From positions 2,790,001 through 2,854,000 of the forward strand of contig OZ199840.1 of NCBI GenBank assembly GCA_964304625.1: a stretch of 64,000 bases of DNA, in the 5' to 3' direction. The notes below the pieces were generated by a model. The model saw only the letters and a list, made by a program, of their open reading frames with translations, had not been told where the DNA came from and did not search any database. Both the position numbers and the translations under genes were made by a program. Below are positions 23,043-36,775 of this stretch, piece after piece; the stretch's first letter is position 1, and the number at the start of each line of letters is the position of its first letter. The stretch is from Kudoa neothunni (taxonomy: Eukaryota > Cnidaria).

Positions 23043-26000
23043 CTAAACAGTTGTGCTCGTAATAGTATAATTTTTTGGGTTGTTGAGAGTGGACGAATAG
23101 AAACCGTTTTGGTCGATTCGAGAAGCAAGCGAATTGTTATTGAGTTCGTTGGAGAGGGGTTTATCGTCACGGAGTAGTTTGATTAACTTAACAAGCGATT
23201 GTGTTATTTTGGCATCATACTCAACTAATTGTTTCCTATGGTTAGTATAAAAAGATTGATAACTCTCGGGTGGTTGATCCTCAAAAATAGCCATTTGAGA
23301 AGAGCAGAATTCCTCACTCAATGATAAAATGGCAAATATCCGCTAAAATACAATCAAGCTTACAAACAATAACAGACTCTATGTCTTACTTCAATTAGAT
23401 ATTCGTTGTTAAGCAAAAATCCGGCTATACACTGAGCAAGGAAGTAACCGTGGTACTGTATAACTTGGTCAACATTTCTGACCTATATAAAAAGATTAAA
23501 AATTTGAAACTACTTAAAAATATGAGTTAGATGTTAGTGTAGTTACAATATTCTCATAAATAGAAAAAACTTCCTATTTTATCAAAAATATTTATAGAAT
23601 ATATTACGATAACACGTAAAAATAAATTGTATAATTTAAAATGGTGATATGTCTAATGTTCCAGTCTCCATTTTAACATTAAATTCTCTAAAATTATTTT
23701 TAAATTTTTCTTAAATCAATAAAAATTATTGTAACAACTAGAAACTATTTTTTGAAAAATATTCAAAATATAGCGTCATGGAGATGTAATTATTTTCTCT
23801 TATTCATGTAAATTTTAAACGTAAAATAGGCATGACAAAGTTAAACATGTTTACATATTGTGAGTCAAGTTAAAATAAATGATAATTTTTACTAATATAA
23901 ACAACTATTGAAGAATTATTAACTGAATTATGTTATTAGAATGGGCGAAATGCTTACTTAGATGGTATATTTTAGATTCAGAAGAATGGTTGCTTAAATT
24001 AGATATAACAGTGATTTTAGTTTATACGAAAAGCTTAATTATGATAAATGTAGCATGTGGATTATGAATGTTGTAATCCACATGTTTAATATATTAAATT
24101 AATATTTTTATTAAGGTAATTAAAGCGAAATTTAACGTTAAAAATAAGAAATAATAAAATTTAATTTATTATATTCATATAATTCTATTCATATGAGTGG
24201 TGATAAAATGAATATGATTTTTTATTATTAAGGTGGATAAATATTGCAATGACACATGCGAAAACCATACGCTGTTTTTAAAGTTGCGTCACAATGATAC
24301 AACACTTGAAGATATGAATAAATAAACATATTTAAAATTAAACTTTATGATTATAAAACTTTTAGTTCATTACTATTAAAATAACAAAATAACTACTCAG
24401 GCTTTAGATAATTTATTGATATGTCGAAATCAACGCCATAAACTTGATTTGAACGCAAAAGAAATTGTAAAAATATCTTGGGAAAATTCAAGACTAATTT
24501 TAAGAAGTACTCAGTGCGATGCATGCGCAATGGAGAAATACAATGAAACCACGTTACATTATGAACACGAAATTTTAACTTTCTTAATATTAAATGGCAA
24601 GTTTTTCAATATTTGACTAAGTTTAATTTTAATATTTTAAAGATAATAGATGCTTCGAAAATTAAAGAATATCATTCTACGGAAGTAATAATAATTAAAA
24701 ACACTAAATATTATAATAATTTTTAGTAAAAAATTACATTGATTGGGAAAAATTAGTGGTAAATATTAAATTAAGTAATTTCTTGCGCATGCGAATAATT
24801 TAAGTTCCGCCGTTTATATTCCAAAAATGCGCGTAAAATATAAAGGAAATAAATTTGAATAAAATTTCTAATTTCCGAAATGAACAAATTTTCAAATAAT
24901 TGAGAGATATCTTATCCGTAACAATTATTTCAGTAACAATTAAGTAATTTAAAATTAATGCAGCAGATAATAATTGAAAGTAGTTTAAAAAAAGGATTAG
25001 TCAAAGTTATGGGGAATCTTAATATATTAACGCACGCGCACTTTATTTATTTCTACCCGCTCAAATTTTTCAACTTGATAAATAACACATGTATCAATTT
25101 TTGAATTACTCACAATTTTTATTCAACCAAATGTATTTAAATAAATTAATCAATTTTTAGTCCAAGATCTACCTGAACAATCCTACAAAAATAAAAAATA
25201 TTTTATTTAAAACACATACAATTAAATTTAATTAAATTAAATCAAGTTAAATTAAAATAAAATAAAGTATTGAGAGATTTAACACGAAATTTAATTGTTA
25301 ATACAAATAACGCGCAGTGTATTACATTTGCTAGATGATACTCCAGATTTTGCCAGTTGGGTTCGATCACTTCGAAGGCTAAATAATACTCAAAAGTCTG
25401 TATGAAATGAAGCATTTTATTGTTGACAGAGAGCAGCATTTTGTAGAACATGAACCTAAACAAAAAAATGATAAAAGTGAGAAGATATCAATAATTAAAA
25501 TTAACTACTCTTGAGGTGTATGGTAGGATTTATTGAATTGTTGCTGCACACATTTTTCCCACAATCTAAAAACAACTTCATCGTCAAATTTATACCCATT
25601 TGAAATACTTGGTGTGAAGTCGTTCGACTCTTTTGACCAAAAAAATCAGCCTAAAAAGCATCTGGTATTTTATCAAGGATTTTCTATCCACCACCAACGA
25701 CAAAGGCCAAGCAACATCAAAGTTGAAACTAAAGGCCTCGTAGCCGAATACGGGAGTGTCGAGTGTTTTGGATTTGTCATCCCAGTTGGTGCCGATTGAC
25801 CTGGCCATACTGTTTATACTGGATAGTTGAGTTCGGAGACTAGTAGGAAGTAGAACCACTCTACAGATTGAAACATTCTTATATGAAGACATAAATAAAT
25901 CAATCCGACTTGAGGTCATCCTTATGGGGGTCACTGGCACACACACTTAACGAAAGTGCGATTTCAACAGAAGATTCCAAACGATGAATATTAACGTCTA

Positions 26001-29000
26001 TTTGGCAATTTGTAATTATAGCATCACTCACAACAACTAACCATGAATAATTTTTTCGAGTTCATTCCCCAAATTATCCATTAACAGCACGTAAAAATCT
26101 CCTTGGTCGAACATAAAATAATGTTTCAACGATCTAATATATTAATTTTTTAAGTCATACATTAGTTACATTTAAATTTATGTGACTATTGGCTTGTATG
26201 TTTAAAATTTTTCTACTTATTTTTATTGTATTTACCTTATTTATTATCACTCCTACTTAATTAATTAAAATTAATTTTTTTAAATATATGTTGAGATGAA
26301 TAAATTCCTCGTATTTTAATATTTTAGCCGCCATCCGATGATTAACCTTCGAAATAGAGTGGGGTAGATTTCTACCCCAAGTGAATTTTGCCAACAATAC
26401 TATAGTGTATAAATGGAACATAACTCCTCTAAATTGTTCGTAATCTTTTATCGTTACGAAAACTTTCAGAATAATGAGTTGAAATTTTTTTTATCACATA
26501 TCAAAAAAGTTAATGTAAAAACACCTCTCAAATAAAATTATTTAAAATATTAATACATGCGATTTTTAATAATTTAAGAAAATTCTATCGAGTAAATAAT
26601 GAATAAATAACGAAACACCATACACGCGATGCCAACACGCATGCGCTCATAGATTAAGCATGTTGTTCTCTCATTATTTTTACACCAGTTATCCAATATA
26701 CGACGACTTTTTATCAGTTTGCTTATTTCTACATAGTAGAAATAAACATCCCAAAACACATGTGAAAATTGTAAATCAATATTCCTAATTTGGTATTATG
26801 GAGAACATTAAAAAGAGATATAGTATAATTGTTCAACCTTTTGACAAGTTTTGTGTTTTAGAAAGAAATTGAAAACGTATATAATAACTTATTTGTGAAA
26901 TAAGCACTGTTTTCCATCATTTTATGTTTATGCGCAGTTTTACATTGCGACGTTTAAAATAAGAAACATTAATTGTCAGCTGTTATAAATCTTGAATTAA
27001 ATGTTAAAACTAAAAAATCGCGTAAATACACCTATTAATACAATCATACTCCCTGGAAATGTAACAAACATTATATGCGCGCATGCGTACATATAATATA
27101 ACTTCAATAATTTGTTATTTATTCGAAAGTTCCGCATCATTTGTCAATAAATGTTAACTTTTATTTGGAAGGTGTAAAAATTTCAGCTACTTAAAAAATA
27201 AATACATCGGATGCTACATGGAATGAGTTAGAGTTTTTTTAACGAAATAGACATTTATCGGCAAAATGGTAGTTTAAATAGGGAAGTTCGATCAAATATA
27301 CTTCGAAAACTTAGTCAAGCATACTTAATTTTAAGTCTCCACGAGCTCACCTATGCATTAAAAGCTGTTTTAATTCTGTTAAACTTTGAATTTCACATAT
27401 ATTCATAAAATTTATCTTTCTTCTTTTAATTAAATTTTTAAAAATAATATTTAATTTTAATCCTTTTTTGGATGTTTTAAATCCGCCGTAAAGAAGCAGA
27501 TGTAATATCGCATTTTCTTTAAGAATTCTTGTCGTATCGCTCGATTTAGCGCTTATTTGTTTGAAGTGATTAAAATGTCATCACTTCAAAGTATAACGTT
27601 TGGCGAACTTAACGACTTCTGGAAAATTTAAACGCATTAGATGAAAGTTCAACGGATAAATTGAGTAATGAGCATATTTATTCAAAAATTCATAGTGATA
27701 AAATTGATATTTGTAATCCCTGGCTCCAGGAGTCCACGGTGATCCGCAGAGGGTTAATTAGATTCTAAAATTACAATTCAAAGTTTATATATTCGATACA
27801 ATACTTAATAATCGAGGAAAATCAATTCAATCAGATAAAAATGATTTCAAATTATAAATTTAATTTTAAAAAATATTAAGCCAACAAAATTAAAACTCTA
27901 CAAAGTTTAGCAAATAAAAAGAATATTTTTTCAAATTTATAACGACCACTTTATACATACAGTATGTTTAATAAACATTCACGCACGCGCGAAAATCTCG
28001 ATATAGATAATACTTATGAAATTTAATCAGAAATAACGCAATAATTTTTGTAATCCATTAAGTAATTGTGATTAATAAAAACTTAATATTTAAAAAATGT
28101 GAATTTTACGAATATTTATCTTCAAATTAACTGCAAACAATTTAAGCCAATAGTCAAACTTGAACAAATTAACCTCAAATATGGCAATAATTTCTTCTCT
28201 TGGACCAACAACTGCAACAAACACGCACTAGCTTGATTGTGTGCATTTTCCACAATCGCCATGCAGGAACTGTATTCCTTGGTGAGTTGAATGGGTGAAT
28301 TTGCATTTGTTTCACAGTCGAAATTTTTATCTACGCAATATTGTTCATATCAACGCGCCAATCAAAATAACCAACCAAACTGTCTTATAACGTTTATATA
28401 TTTTCCTGTGGATAGTATTTTATCTGCAATCTATCAAACAACAATAATTTAAATTAAATCAAATTAAATAATTAAATTAAATCCAAGTGGACTTATGTAA
28501 AGATAAGCATATATATATATATATATATATATATACAGGTTGAAGAAAGGATGGCGTTTTAGCCGAAGACAACACGTATTTCTTCTCCCAAAACACATCA
28601 TTCAACTCATCTTCGACATTATTCACAGTGACATCATTACTCTCAACCATAAACTTTTGTTAATATTAATTTTAGCGAGTTAAAAATTTAAAGACCTCAT
28701 CATAGGGATCATAGATTAATCCTTCGTGTATCCACTTTTGAAGAGATTCAAAAAATGGTGCGCACGCTTTATCAAGTAAATAAGTGAACAGTTCATTCGA
28801 TATCCCCGCGCTATAATTATTAATGTGATTACACGCGTGAAATCATGTGCGCGACGTTTACCACTGAGAAAGTTGATAGGATTCGTAAAGAATATCGATC
28901 ACTTTTTGAGCGGTTAAAGCTCCCTATTATATATTCAAAATGTCGCGCGCGCACACATTTGAATTTATACTTTGGACAATTGTTTACATAACCGTTCCAG

Positions 29001-30823
29001 TGGTTGCAACTGATTAATGCAGCTGTGCGCATGTGTGGCCAAACATTGCAGCGTTAGTTGTTTCTAATTATGCTTTGCTTACAATTCGCAAAACCACCAA
29101 ACAACTAACTTCTTTGTGCTGGCTTTCCAACTCACAAATATATGCCATATACTCCCTGAGTAAAGTTTCAATTGCTTCAGATAACGCCTGCGCAACTCGA
29201 CCCTCGTAAAGTGGAGACACATCTAGACGCACGCACAGTTTAAATTTCAATTCAATTTTCAACAATATTGAAATTACCATTTATAAAACTGGATATAGTT
29301 TGAAAAGATCCCACCAACGGAATCACACTTGATACTAGCTCTTTAATAGACATGTCTATTAAATATACAAGTGTTAAATGAGCCTGAGAGGAGATAATTA
29401 ATTACCATACGAACTCGAAATTTTTAAAACCCAAGCATTGTTTTCATTGAACAGATGAATAAATTTGCCTTGTATTCCCTGTGTAATAAAAAAAATAAGA
29501 TGTTGAGAGATTAATAGAAATAGGCACTATAAAAAGAAATAATAAGTCTTCAATTGCCATTATTTCTTGAATATTGATATCCACGTCTTTAAGTTGTTGC
29601 TTTAATATTGTCTATATATATTTAGATATATATATAATTTAATAATGAGTAAAATAATTAAATGCTCTAACAAGCGAGAATATAATACATTTGGGGTATT
29701 TCCCAAATAAAGTTGCTCTTCATCATCAAATTCTATCAACTGATATTTCATGTATTTTCTCGCCATAAACCATGCAGGCAACTTTGGCATTTGCGTATGC
29801 TCGTGGGCATCGTCATGTTGTTGTTGATCGTCGCCCATTTTGATAGAGATATTCAATCTAGACATTTCTCTATCAATAGTGGTGGTTGAGGTGCGAGACA
29901 ATTTAGGTCTGTAATGATGAATGGATGAATCTCTCGATTGAATTTTAGTCTCAACTTGTGTGGAGCTGAATGTCTGCTCTTGATGACCTCCACTCTTAGA
30001 AATAGAAGACTCTTGCAGTGGAATAGTGTCTTCAGATTCTGGGATTTGCTTGGAATCCATAACCACTTAACACTTTTCTAAGTGGAATTTGGATGTTGAT
30101 AATGAAGAAAAGTGTGAATTAATTAATGAATCGAATTACGACTGCTCACGATACTAGAATCTTAAACTAACAAACTCACCTTTATTAGAGGTGTAGATTT
30201 TTTATATCGTTTCCATGATTGGTTGGCGTCAATTTCAATACCATTCACATCGTTAGGGTGATGCTCTGTTGTTATAGGAAGTGTCGCAGATGGAATATTT
30301 TGTTGAAGATTGACTACCGCATTTGTTCGATTGTTAGTTGAGTTGTTGTTGCGATGTTCGTCATCCAACTCACTGCCCAGAACGTACAACAAATGCGGCT
30401 GATTTTGTATGTTCGATAGAAAATAAATCAACAAATTCGCGTAATGAATACTATATCGAGATCATTGTTAGAGGAGCTTAATGTCCAAAAATTACTCATC
30501 AACCAACAATTCTCGATACACACGACGCAACTCCTTTTTATTGATCTCTCCTTTGGAACACAAACAGTTTATTGAATCACCCACCAAGTCCTTGTATTTA
30601 TATTTTATGATATTAAAGCATTGCGAAATATCTGCAGTTACCACATCGTAAGTAAATGTACCAACATTCTCCAAAAGAATGTCAGTATATGTGGTCGAAT
30701 CTGGCCCTCCATCCAATCTTAATTAACTTATAATAATGCAGTTTGGTTTAAGTACTGCAAATTTGAAATTAGACTGTCTACAAGAGTTTGAATTTCCTCT
30801 CTTATCACCTCACTACTTACCAT
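23043..30823 (-). CDS. TUBGCP2: Gamma-tubulin complex component 2 (GCP2)
   Basis: GCP2 pairs with GCP3 and gamma-tubulin in the small complex that nucleates microtubules at centrosomes or poles. Start ATG at 30,823 (MVSSEVIREEIQTL, spliced to LDGGPDSTTYTDILLENV). Family anchors follow in order, reading leftward: LPAWFMARKYMKY (about 29,790), GRVAQALSEAIETLLREYM (about 29,200), KWIHEGLIYDPYDE (about 28,720), a PSFLQP end (about 28,540), ADKILSTGKYINVIRQFG (about 28,420), YFMFDQGDFYVLLMDNL (about 26,110), WPLSLVVDRKSLIKYQMLF (about 25,700), HFIQTFEYYLAFEVIEPNW (about 25,400) and SRIDQNGFYSS (about 23,110). Both Gamma-tubulin ring protein domains are represented. Most introns are tiny, but two are about 2 kb (28,175-26,120, carrying a TTAA element, and 25,310-23,490). 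One frame step near 25,907, after ASDPHKDDLKSD, is not explained by an intron I can see. Exon edges are approximate. Confidence 0.9.
24054..24084. other. Hairpin-forming inverted repeat in a GCP2 intron
   Basis: CATGTGGATTA, a 9-nt loop region, then TAATCCACATG: a perfect 11-bp stem. It lies in the 1.8-kb intron between the last and earlier GCP2 exons. Confidence 0.5.
26342..27757. mobile_element. Non-autonomous TTAA (piggyBac-like) element in a GCP2 intron
   Basis: TTAA at 26,342 with TTAACCTTCGAAATAGAG and, reversed at 27,757, TTAACCCTCTGCGGATC. Each tip is followed by a small GGG/CCC-type palindrome (GTGGGGTAGATTTCTACCCC; the reverse of CTGGCTCCAGGAGTCCAC). No transposase is inside. Pairing of the two tips as one 1.4-kb element is inferred from orientation and TTAA; they could belong to two insertions. 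Confidence 0.45.
28507..28536. repeat. AT dinucleotide tract in a GCP2 intron
   Basis: About 15 AT units immediately downstream of the exon ending PSFLQP. Similar short TA runs sit in intron 5 of gene-family copies 1 and 2 (1,731-1,746 and 14,525-14,551). Confidence 0.8.
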
Positions 30824-31594
30824 TGGTGCAATTTTACAATAAGCTTGGGCCTGCGCACAAGGCGGGTTTATAGATTAGTTTAGTTTGTGTAGGTACTAAT
30901 TCAATTTTTAGATGAAATATATATATTATTGATTGAGAGAATTTTTTTGAATATCTAATGTTTCGATTGAGATGTATTTTGATTGTAAATTTTTGTTATA
31001 CGTTCTTATATTTGTTGAGTTTCTGTTTAATATTTTTTTTGAAGGTGTATTTGGAAAATATGAACTTAATTTTAAGGTCATTTATGCGTGTTCAGGGAAG
31101 ATTAATAAATTCATTAACTTTAATATTGAGATATGAAGGGGACGGATTAAATATAGTTGAACTTTCCAGATTATTTATGAAATTTAAAAAATTATTTTCA
31201 TAAATATAATTAGTTAAGGGGATAATTGATAGATACAGCGTTGAATATAACAAGGAGAAATAAAATAAAGGTCTATTATAAAATGATAATTATGTTCTTA
31301 TCAGTTTTGTTAGTATATTTATATTGAGGTGATTAATTATAATTAATATTTCTTAGATTGATTATAATTTTTAGGACGAACTTTAGGATTTTGATATTTT
31401 ATACCTTAGTGGTATTATAATCACGTGAGGAAGAGAAATATTCATAAAAGACTAAAAATTTAATTATACTATATTATTAAAAAACAATATTAGTTATTTT
31501 AAAATAAAAATGTTTTGAAAATATAACACTATTGGCTATATAGTCTAAATTTCTATAGTTGGATTTTAAGGTAATAATTCGTAAATGTGGGCGT
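30824..31594. other. Spacer between the GCP2 start and the end of copy 3
   Basis: It should contain the GCP2 promoter; no motif was recognised. A plus-strand 81-codon open frame (30,958-31,203) with a hydrophobic start has no family signature or neighbouring exon, and I do not call it a gene. Confidence 0.5.
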
Positions 31595-34500
31595 TTATTT
31601 TTTCTTCTTGAAAACCACGAAACCAATAGCACCCATGATCATAGCTCCAATAGTCGCCACTGCAATTATTCTAAAACAATATTAGTTAAATTGTAGGAAC
31701 ATAATAAAGTAATACATGACCATGGTTTTAGAACTAAATGAAAAATTTATTTATTTTAAAAATATTAATTAATAAACCTTGAACTGCTTTTGGCTCCTAA
31801 AAGTTACAGTTTTAATTATTTTCGAAGTAATAATGTTTTACCTTGCTCAATAGTGGCAGTCCCATAAATTGTTGGATTGATAGAACTGTACACAGTCAAG
31901 TGATAATTGTTGCCATCTGCTAATCCACTGATAGTGAATGATTTGCATGAAGGGTACGTTCTACACCCATTGTCATTTCGTCTCATGCATTTTTTAATAA
32001 TTGCAATCGATTTTGTACTCGCGTTACGTAATTCCCACTTACATTTGGATTTTTCATTAAGACTAGATGGTAGGGTGTTTTCTATAACAAATGATTCACC
32101 ATCCCTTGTTATGGTCACATATATTATTTTGTCGTTTTCTGTGGGATTCCCCTTTGGAGCAGCTATTTATTTTAAATATAATAATAATATCGAAAATATT
32201 TTTACTAGCTACTAAAGTAATTTCATTTCTCTCTGATTTTCCCACTGCAGTAATAGACACTTTATACTCTTCATTTGCATCATAGTCGTTGAATTTAATA
32301 GAACTGCACAATGGAAATGAGGAGCATGTGTTTGTATTGGCCGAGCTCGCAGTTGTATCGACTGTCGTAGTTGGAGTGACATCTGTATCAGTTTCAGTTT
32401 GAGTAATAGATTCAGCTCTTGCAATTTTTAATTCATTAATTTCTGATTTTAGACTTTGAATTTTACTGGTACTAGTTGGTTGTTGGTCGGGGTTAGAATT
32501 GGAGTCGGCTGGTGAGCTTGGTGGAGTATTTTGAGTTTCTGGCACAGCTGCCGTGTCTGTGATGCTTCGCAGACGTAAACATCTTCAAACCTCTCATCTT
32601 TTTTTATTTGGATAGTATAATGGCAAATGGCTTCTGGGACTTTTTTGGACAATTGTGCATTTAATTCCAATCCTTGTTCAGTGTATTTTTGAGTTATTCT
32701 CAAGGTTGCCAGATCTAGATTGAGTTGAATAAGTTAATATTTTGATATATATACTCGTCGTAACATTTTCATATATGTGTTCCTTGTAATCCTTATCAGC
32801 AATGACCTTAACGTCGTAAGAAGTATTTGGTTCAAGATCAACAATAGTTATTGATTCTCTACATCTTCCTCTACAGGGATTGGTTTCAGTACATTTAGCG
32901 GTGTAAAATGTATTTTTCCCAGTTGGACTTATGTAATACTCACAGTTTGGCTCATCTTTCTTATCAGTTCTTGCCGTATCTCCAATAGCTGTTAGTATAG
33001 TTGTTGATTCTGTTTTAGTAGGGGCGGCTGCTTGAAAACTTTTATTATCCTCATTATCTTGTAAATATTATTAGTTAAGTTAATATTAAATTATTAGTTA
33101 TTACTTGTTCTTATAAGTATTTTTTCTTTGAAGGAAGCTGGATCTGTTATACCAGATTCAATTTCGATGATGTATGGTTTCCCTGCAGACAGCCCTTCAA
33201 TTACTAGTTTTTCGCAACCAGTTTTGCATTCGGCGCCGCTGCCATTATCAGTCTTTTTAGTGGCCGTGCTACATTTAGTGATTGATGCAGCGTGTTTAAT
33301 TTTGTCAGCAGAGTAGTGCTTGAGCGTACAGGTAGAAAATGTGGTCCCAGACCCTTGTTTTAAAAATGTTCCGTCAAAAGATACACCTTGCTTGGTATAA
33401 TCTGACAATAATACGTTTTCAGTCTCGGATATTGCTAAATAATTTATAAGTTAACACCGAATTAAATAAATTACGAAATTTATTTTGAGAAAACCCATCT
33501 AATTCACTAATAGAAATTTTTGAAAGATCGTGATTTCTGGTTTGAATTAGAACATTATATATTTCTTTTTCTGCAGTTAGAGTAAGCTCAACGTCTTTGC
33601 ATGGTGCGTAACACTTTCCTGCAGTATTTCCACACTTTGATTCAAAGGCATCACCCGATGCTGCACTTTTAGCGTCCTTAATACCAAAAACACAAATCTC
33701 AGACGATAATGATAAATCTGTGAATTTAAGACCAACTTGATTAGGAGCTCCTGTCTTTTTAATCACATAATACTGAGGCTCGTAAATGGCCATGTTATCC
33801 TTCATATATACATTTGGCATATTATAGAAAAAGCTTGGATAATTCACACATCTTATTTCGTAATGAGGAACCAATAAGTCAAATTCAACGTCGTTATCTC
33901 TGTTGTCCTCGTCACATGTTCCTCCAGCGGTACCCGCCTTGAATTGTGCGTCTTTGTAATGGATGGGACATGCAACTGGAGGGCAAGTTTTTGATAGTAG
34001 TTTCAATTTTTGGTCATTTTTAGAGATTTTAACCTGAGGATTTACCAATAATGCTAATTTAAATAACTAAAATTATTTATTTAAAGTTAATTAGATTACG
34101 TATTGCCAAACCAAACACTTTTCCACCTTTTGGATAAGTCGCCACATTAGCAGCGTTCTCTTCAGTATTATCATATACATATATATATTTTGTTCGTGGG
34201 GTAAGTTTATCATAAGGAACTTTACTACCTTGACTATTGCATGCAATTACGCATTTGTTATTATTATTGGTAACATATCCAGGGCACTCAGTTATTTCTC
34301 CATACGCGGCTGCTTCTGTCGATCCACCCACGTTTGCTGCTGTATTGGATATCAGTATACGACACTTTTTTCCATCGCCATAGCTTGATCCGACAAGTAT
34401 ATGTTTTACTTTATTTGATTTACTGTCATTATCGTATTCAATTAGGTATTTGAGTGTGGCTGTGGGAGTAGAAGTAGCTGTAGATTCAGGCACTGTTGCA

Positions 34501-34607
34501 TTTTTAATCATACAAAAGAATGCGATTTGAATGACTAATAAAAATTCATGATTGATAATAAGAAAATAAATACATAAGAGGCAATGCAAAAATTTATCCA
34601 TAGTCAT
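31595..34607 (-). CDS. Modular cysteine-rich membrane protein family, copy 3 (one apparent frameshift)
   Basis: It has the same exon plan as copy 2 on the minus strand. The start at 34,607 gives MTMDKFLHCLLF after removal of a 39-nt intron, then IQIAFFC. The modules follow, then the linker, the transmembrane helix and KKKK with stop at 31,595. The first two modules resemble copy 5; the last two are nearly identical to those of copies 1, 2, 4 and 5. In exon 6, near 32,553, one G present in copy 4 (CTGCCGGTGTC) is missing (CTGCCGTGTC). This shifts the frame just after the CEASQT motif, so the copy is either a recent pseudogene or carries an assembly indel. All other exons are open. Function unknown. 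Confidence 0.75.
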
Positions 34608-34664
34608 ACTAAAAGGTAAAATAAAACAACAAATAGTACTGAATAAATGAATACTATAATTAGC

Positions 34665-34678
34665 CGATACATGTATCG
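34665..34678 (-). promoter_or_regulatory. Upstream palindrome of copy 3
   Basis: CGATACATGTATCG, a perfect 14-bp palindrome, 57 bp before the start codon on the minus strand, followed by the shared AT-rich block. Confidence 0.6.
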
Positions 34679-35499
34679 AATAAAAAACCTATTGAAACGA
34701 CGATATACTTAAAGTCTTAATTCTTATTTACTATTAAATTAATAATTATGAATTTAATATAGTTATTAAAATGCTGAAAATTGCAAATTGAAACAATTAT
34801 TTTATTATATAGCTCAAACAAATTCGATAATACTTATTATCTCTTGTTCAATCCGCCATAATAAAGGCAAAGAAAAAATTAATGGGTGGAACCAACTCTT
34901 ACTGGATTAAATAATGAGTTAAATAATGTTAAACTTCATAAACGATATTTACATTGACGTCATGTAAGGTCATCCCAGGTATAAATAATATGAATAATTG
35001 GTAAAAATATTTATTCTTCTTCATTACGAATAAATAATCATCTAGATAAATATAAATGTTGGCAGTGTCTATTGGCCCGAACAAATTGTTTTATTTAATT
35101 ATCGAGCTTTTTATTATAGTAAATCTATTTTGTCTGACATAAAACAACTTGAAATTGTTTACGTAATTTTATTTTCGAAGCATATCGGACAAAAATATTT
35201 TGTATAATGTAATAAGGTTTCGATTAAATGGTCCGAAAAAACTCATTTTATTGAGTTTATGAGTTATTTATTCAAATGAACATTCTTAGTTGTAATTTAA
35301 CATTTAATTATCTAAGTAATTAAAATTTTAAATTTTAATAGTGTTAATTTTATGGTAACGCGCGTTAATTTTATTGTATTTATCCCTTAATGGTGCAATA
35401 CAAAATTATTCTGAAAAAATGTAAGATTTTTCATAAGAACACAATAAAGATAAAGTATGCAGTTGTTATTTTTCAAGATATTTGGTTATAATAAAAGAA
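34679..35499. other. 5' flank of copy 3, no gene
   Basis: The first 380 bp match the flank of copy 5 (51,558-51,945). The rest is AT-rich and unassigned. Both flanks break off at about ATAAATGTT and are followed by different MULE debris. Confidence 0.55.
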
Positions 35500-35985
35500 A
35501 AAGTTTTTGAAAGATTTGTTCAATTTATGTTCACACAAATCGTACAGAAAGATGAATCGACGATGGATAATTATACAGAAGCAACTACTGAGAAATGCAA
35601 TTGTCCCTTCCGTCTTTGCATGGAACTGCCATGTCGTCACATTTTCTAGGTGTGGAAAAAACAAAACCTACCTCTTTTTGATAAATTTTTGTGCTTTAAG
35701 AGATGGACAAGGGAGTATTTTGTTGAAAATTCTGAACTGGCCGATGTTTATGAAACAAATAATAGTTCATCAGAGAATGGTTTGATTGCTATAAATTCAT
35801 TACCAAAAACTATTGTCTATTTAGAGAATAGAAAATTTAATGAAGCTACTAAATTGATGGAAGATGTAGCCGCAAGAATTTCAGAAAAAAACTGGATCTG
35901 ATTATGAATATTGGATCAATAAACTGGATGATCATAATAATTTTAATCCAGTTAAAGTTTTAAAACATAATTGTTTTTTGCAAAA
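35500..35985 (+). pseudogene. MULE transposase 3' fragment with SWIM zinc finger
   Basis: The plus-strand reading has CNCPFRLCMELPCRH, a SWIM finger (C-x-C ... C-x-H), then LPLFDKFLCFKRWTREYF. This is the pattern that ends ZSWIM-type Mutator-like transposases. A stop codon (TAG) sits right after PCRHIF, and there is a frameshift near 35,895. The tail (INKLDDHNNFN, about 35,920) recurs at about 52,650. The catalytic part is absent. Confidence 0.65.
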
Positions 35986-36760
35986 ATATTAATCAGGAAA
36001 ATGAAAACACATTCCACATGTCAAAAATTTCATTCAATAATTCCTATACTCGAAATCATATCGGCCATTGTATTTCTAATCTGAAGAAATATTAGGTGTA
36101 GACAACAATTAAAAACCAGTTCCTATGTAAAGCTAAAATGATTTATGATATTTCTTATTAGATTACTGCGACTCCAACATTATTGCGAGACAATTATTAC
36201 AATGTAATTTGTATCCGAGCGATACTACAGAACGTTAGCTTGAAATAATGACAAAATATTGTTTTTTAGTATTGAAAATCCAAATCAAAATACTCTTGAA
36301 TATGAAATAAGTCATAAATACATATTAATCATGCATTTATCAATTAAAAACTGTTTCATCAATGATCATTGTAACCTTATGTACCGTAAACAATCGCGTA
36401 TTATAGGTTGCATCCAAATTTTTGGCGTGTAAATTGGGGGTTTTCAATAGACCTACAGATCGGTCGTTCTGGAATTTTAGATGTTGAACGCCATCCATAA
36501 AAATAAATATTCTGTTGTATTTAGCTTCATTTAAAAAATCTTCTTGTAAATATTGGAATGCTTTTAAGATAACTACAAACTACACGACTATAAACATAAT
36601 TAAAATAAAAGATTTTATTTCTTTATAATATGATCAGTTACTATTAAAAGTCAGCAGAACTGGACCCCGAGAATTCATCATCATTATTATCATTATTTTC
36701 AGGATTCACCAAAAGTTGGTCGTTTGATATTATAATGCCATGAGTGACCATATCACAATA
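35986..36760 (-). other. Unrecognised stretch with one open minus-strand frame
   Basis: Between about 36,585 and 36,350 a minus-strand frame of some 75 codons is open (YNRIFIFMDGVQHLKFQND ... NLHAKNLDATYNTRLFTV) without an obvious ATG. It resembles no family I know and could be an exon or transposon piece. Nothing else is seen here. Confidence 0.3.
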
Positions 36761-36775
36761 CATTCAAACCCGGAT

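Noticed and set aside
24416-24616. Plus-strand frame within a GCP2 intron
   Set aside because: It has two Cys but no recognisable domain and lies inside an intron of the opposite-strand gene.
30958-31203. 81-codon frame upstream of GCP2
   Set aside because: It has a hydrophobic start but no family signature, partner exon or promoter that I can see.
31907-32215. Open frames on the strand opposite the last module, repeated in all copies (e.g. 39,665-39,973)
   Set aside because: They recur only because the sense module is conserved; they have no start context or motif of their own.
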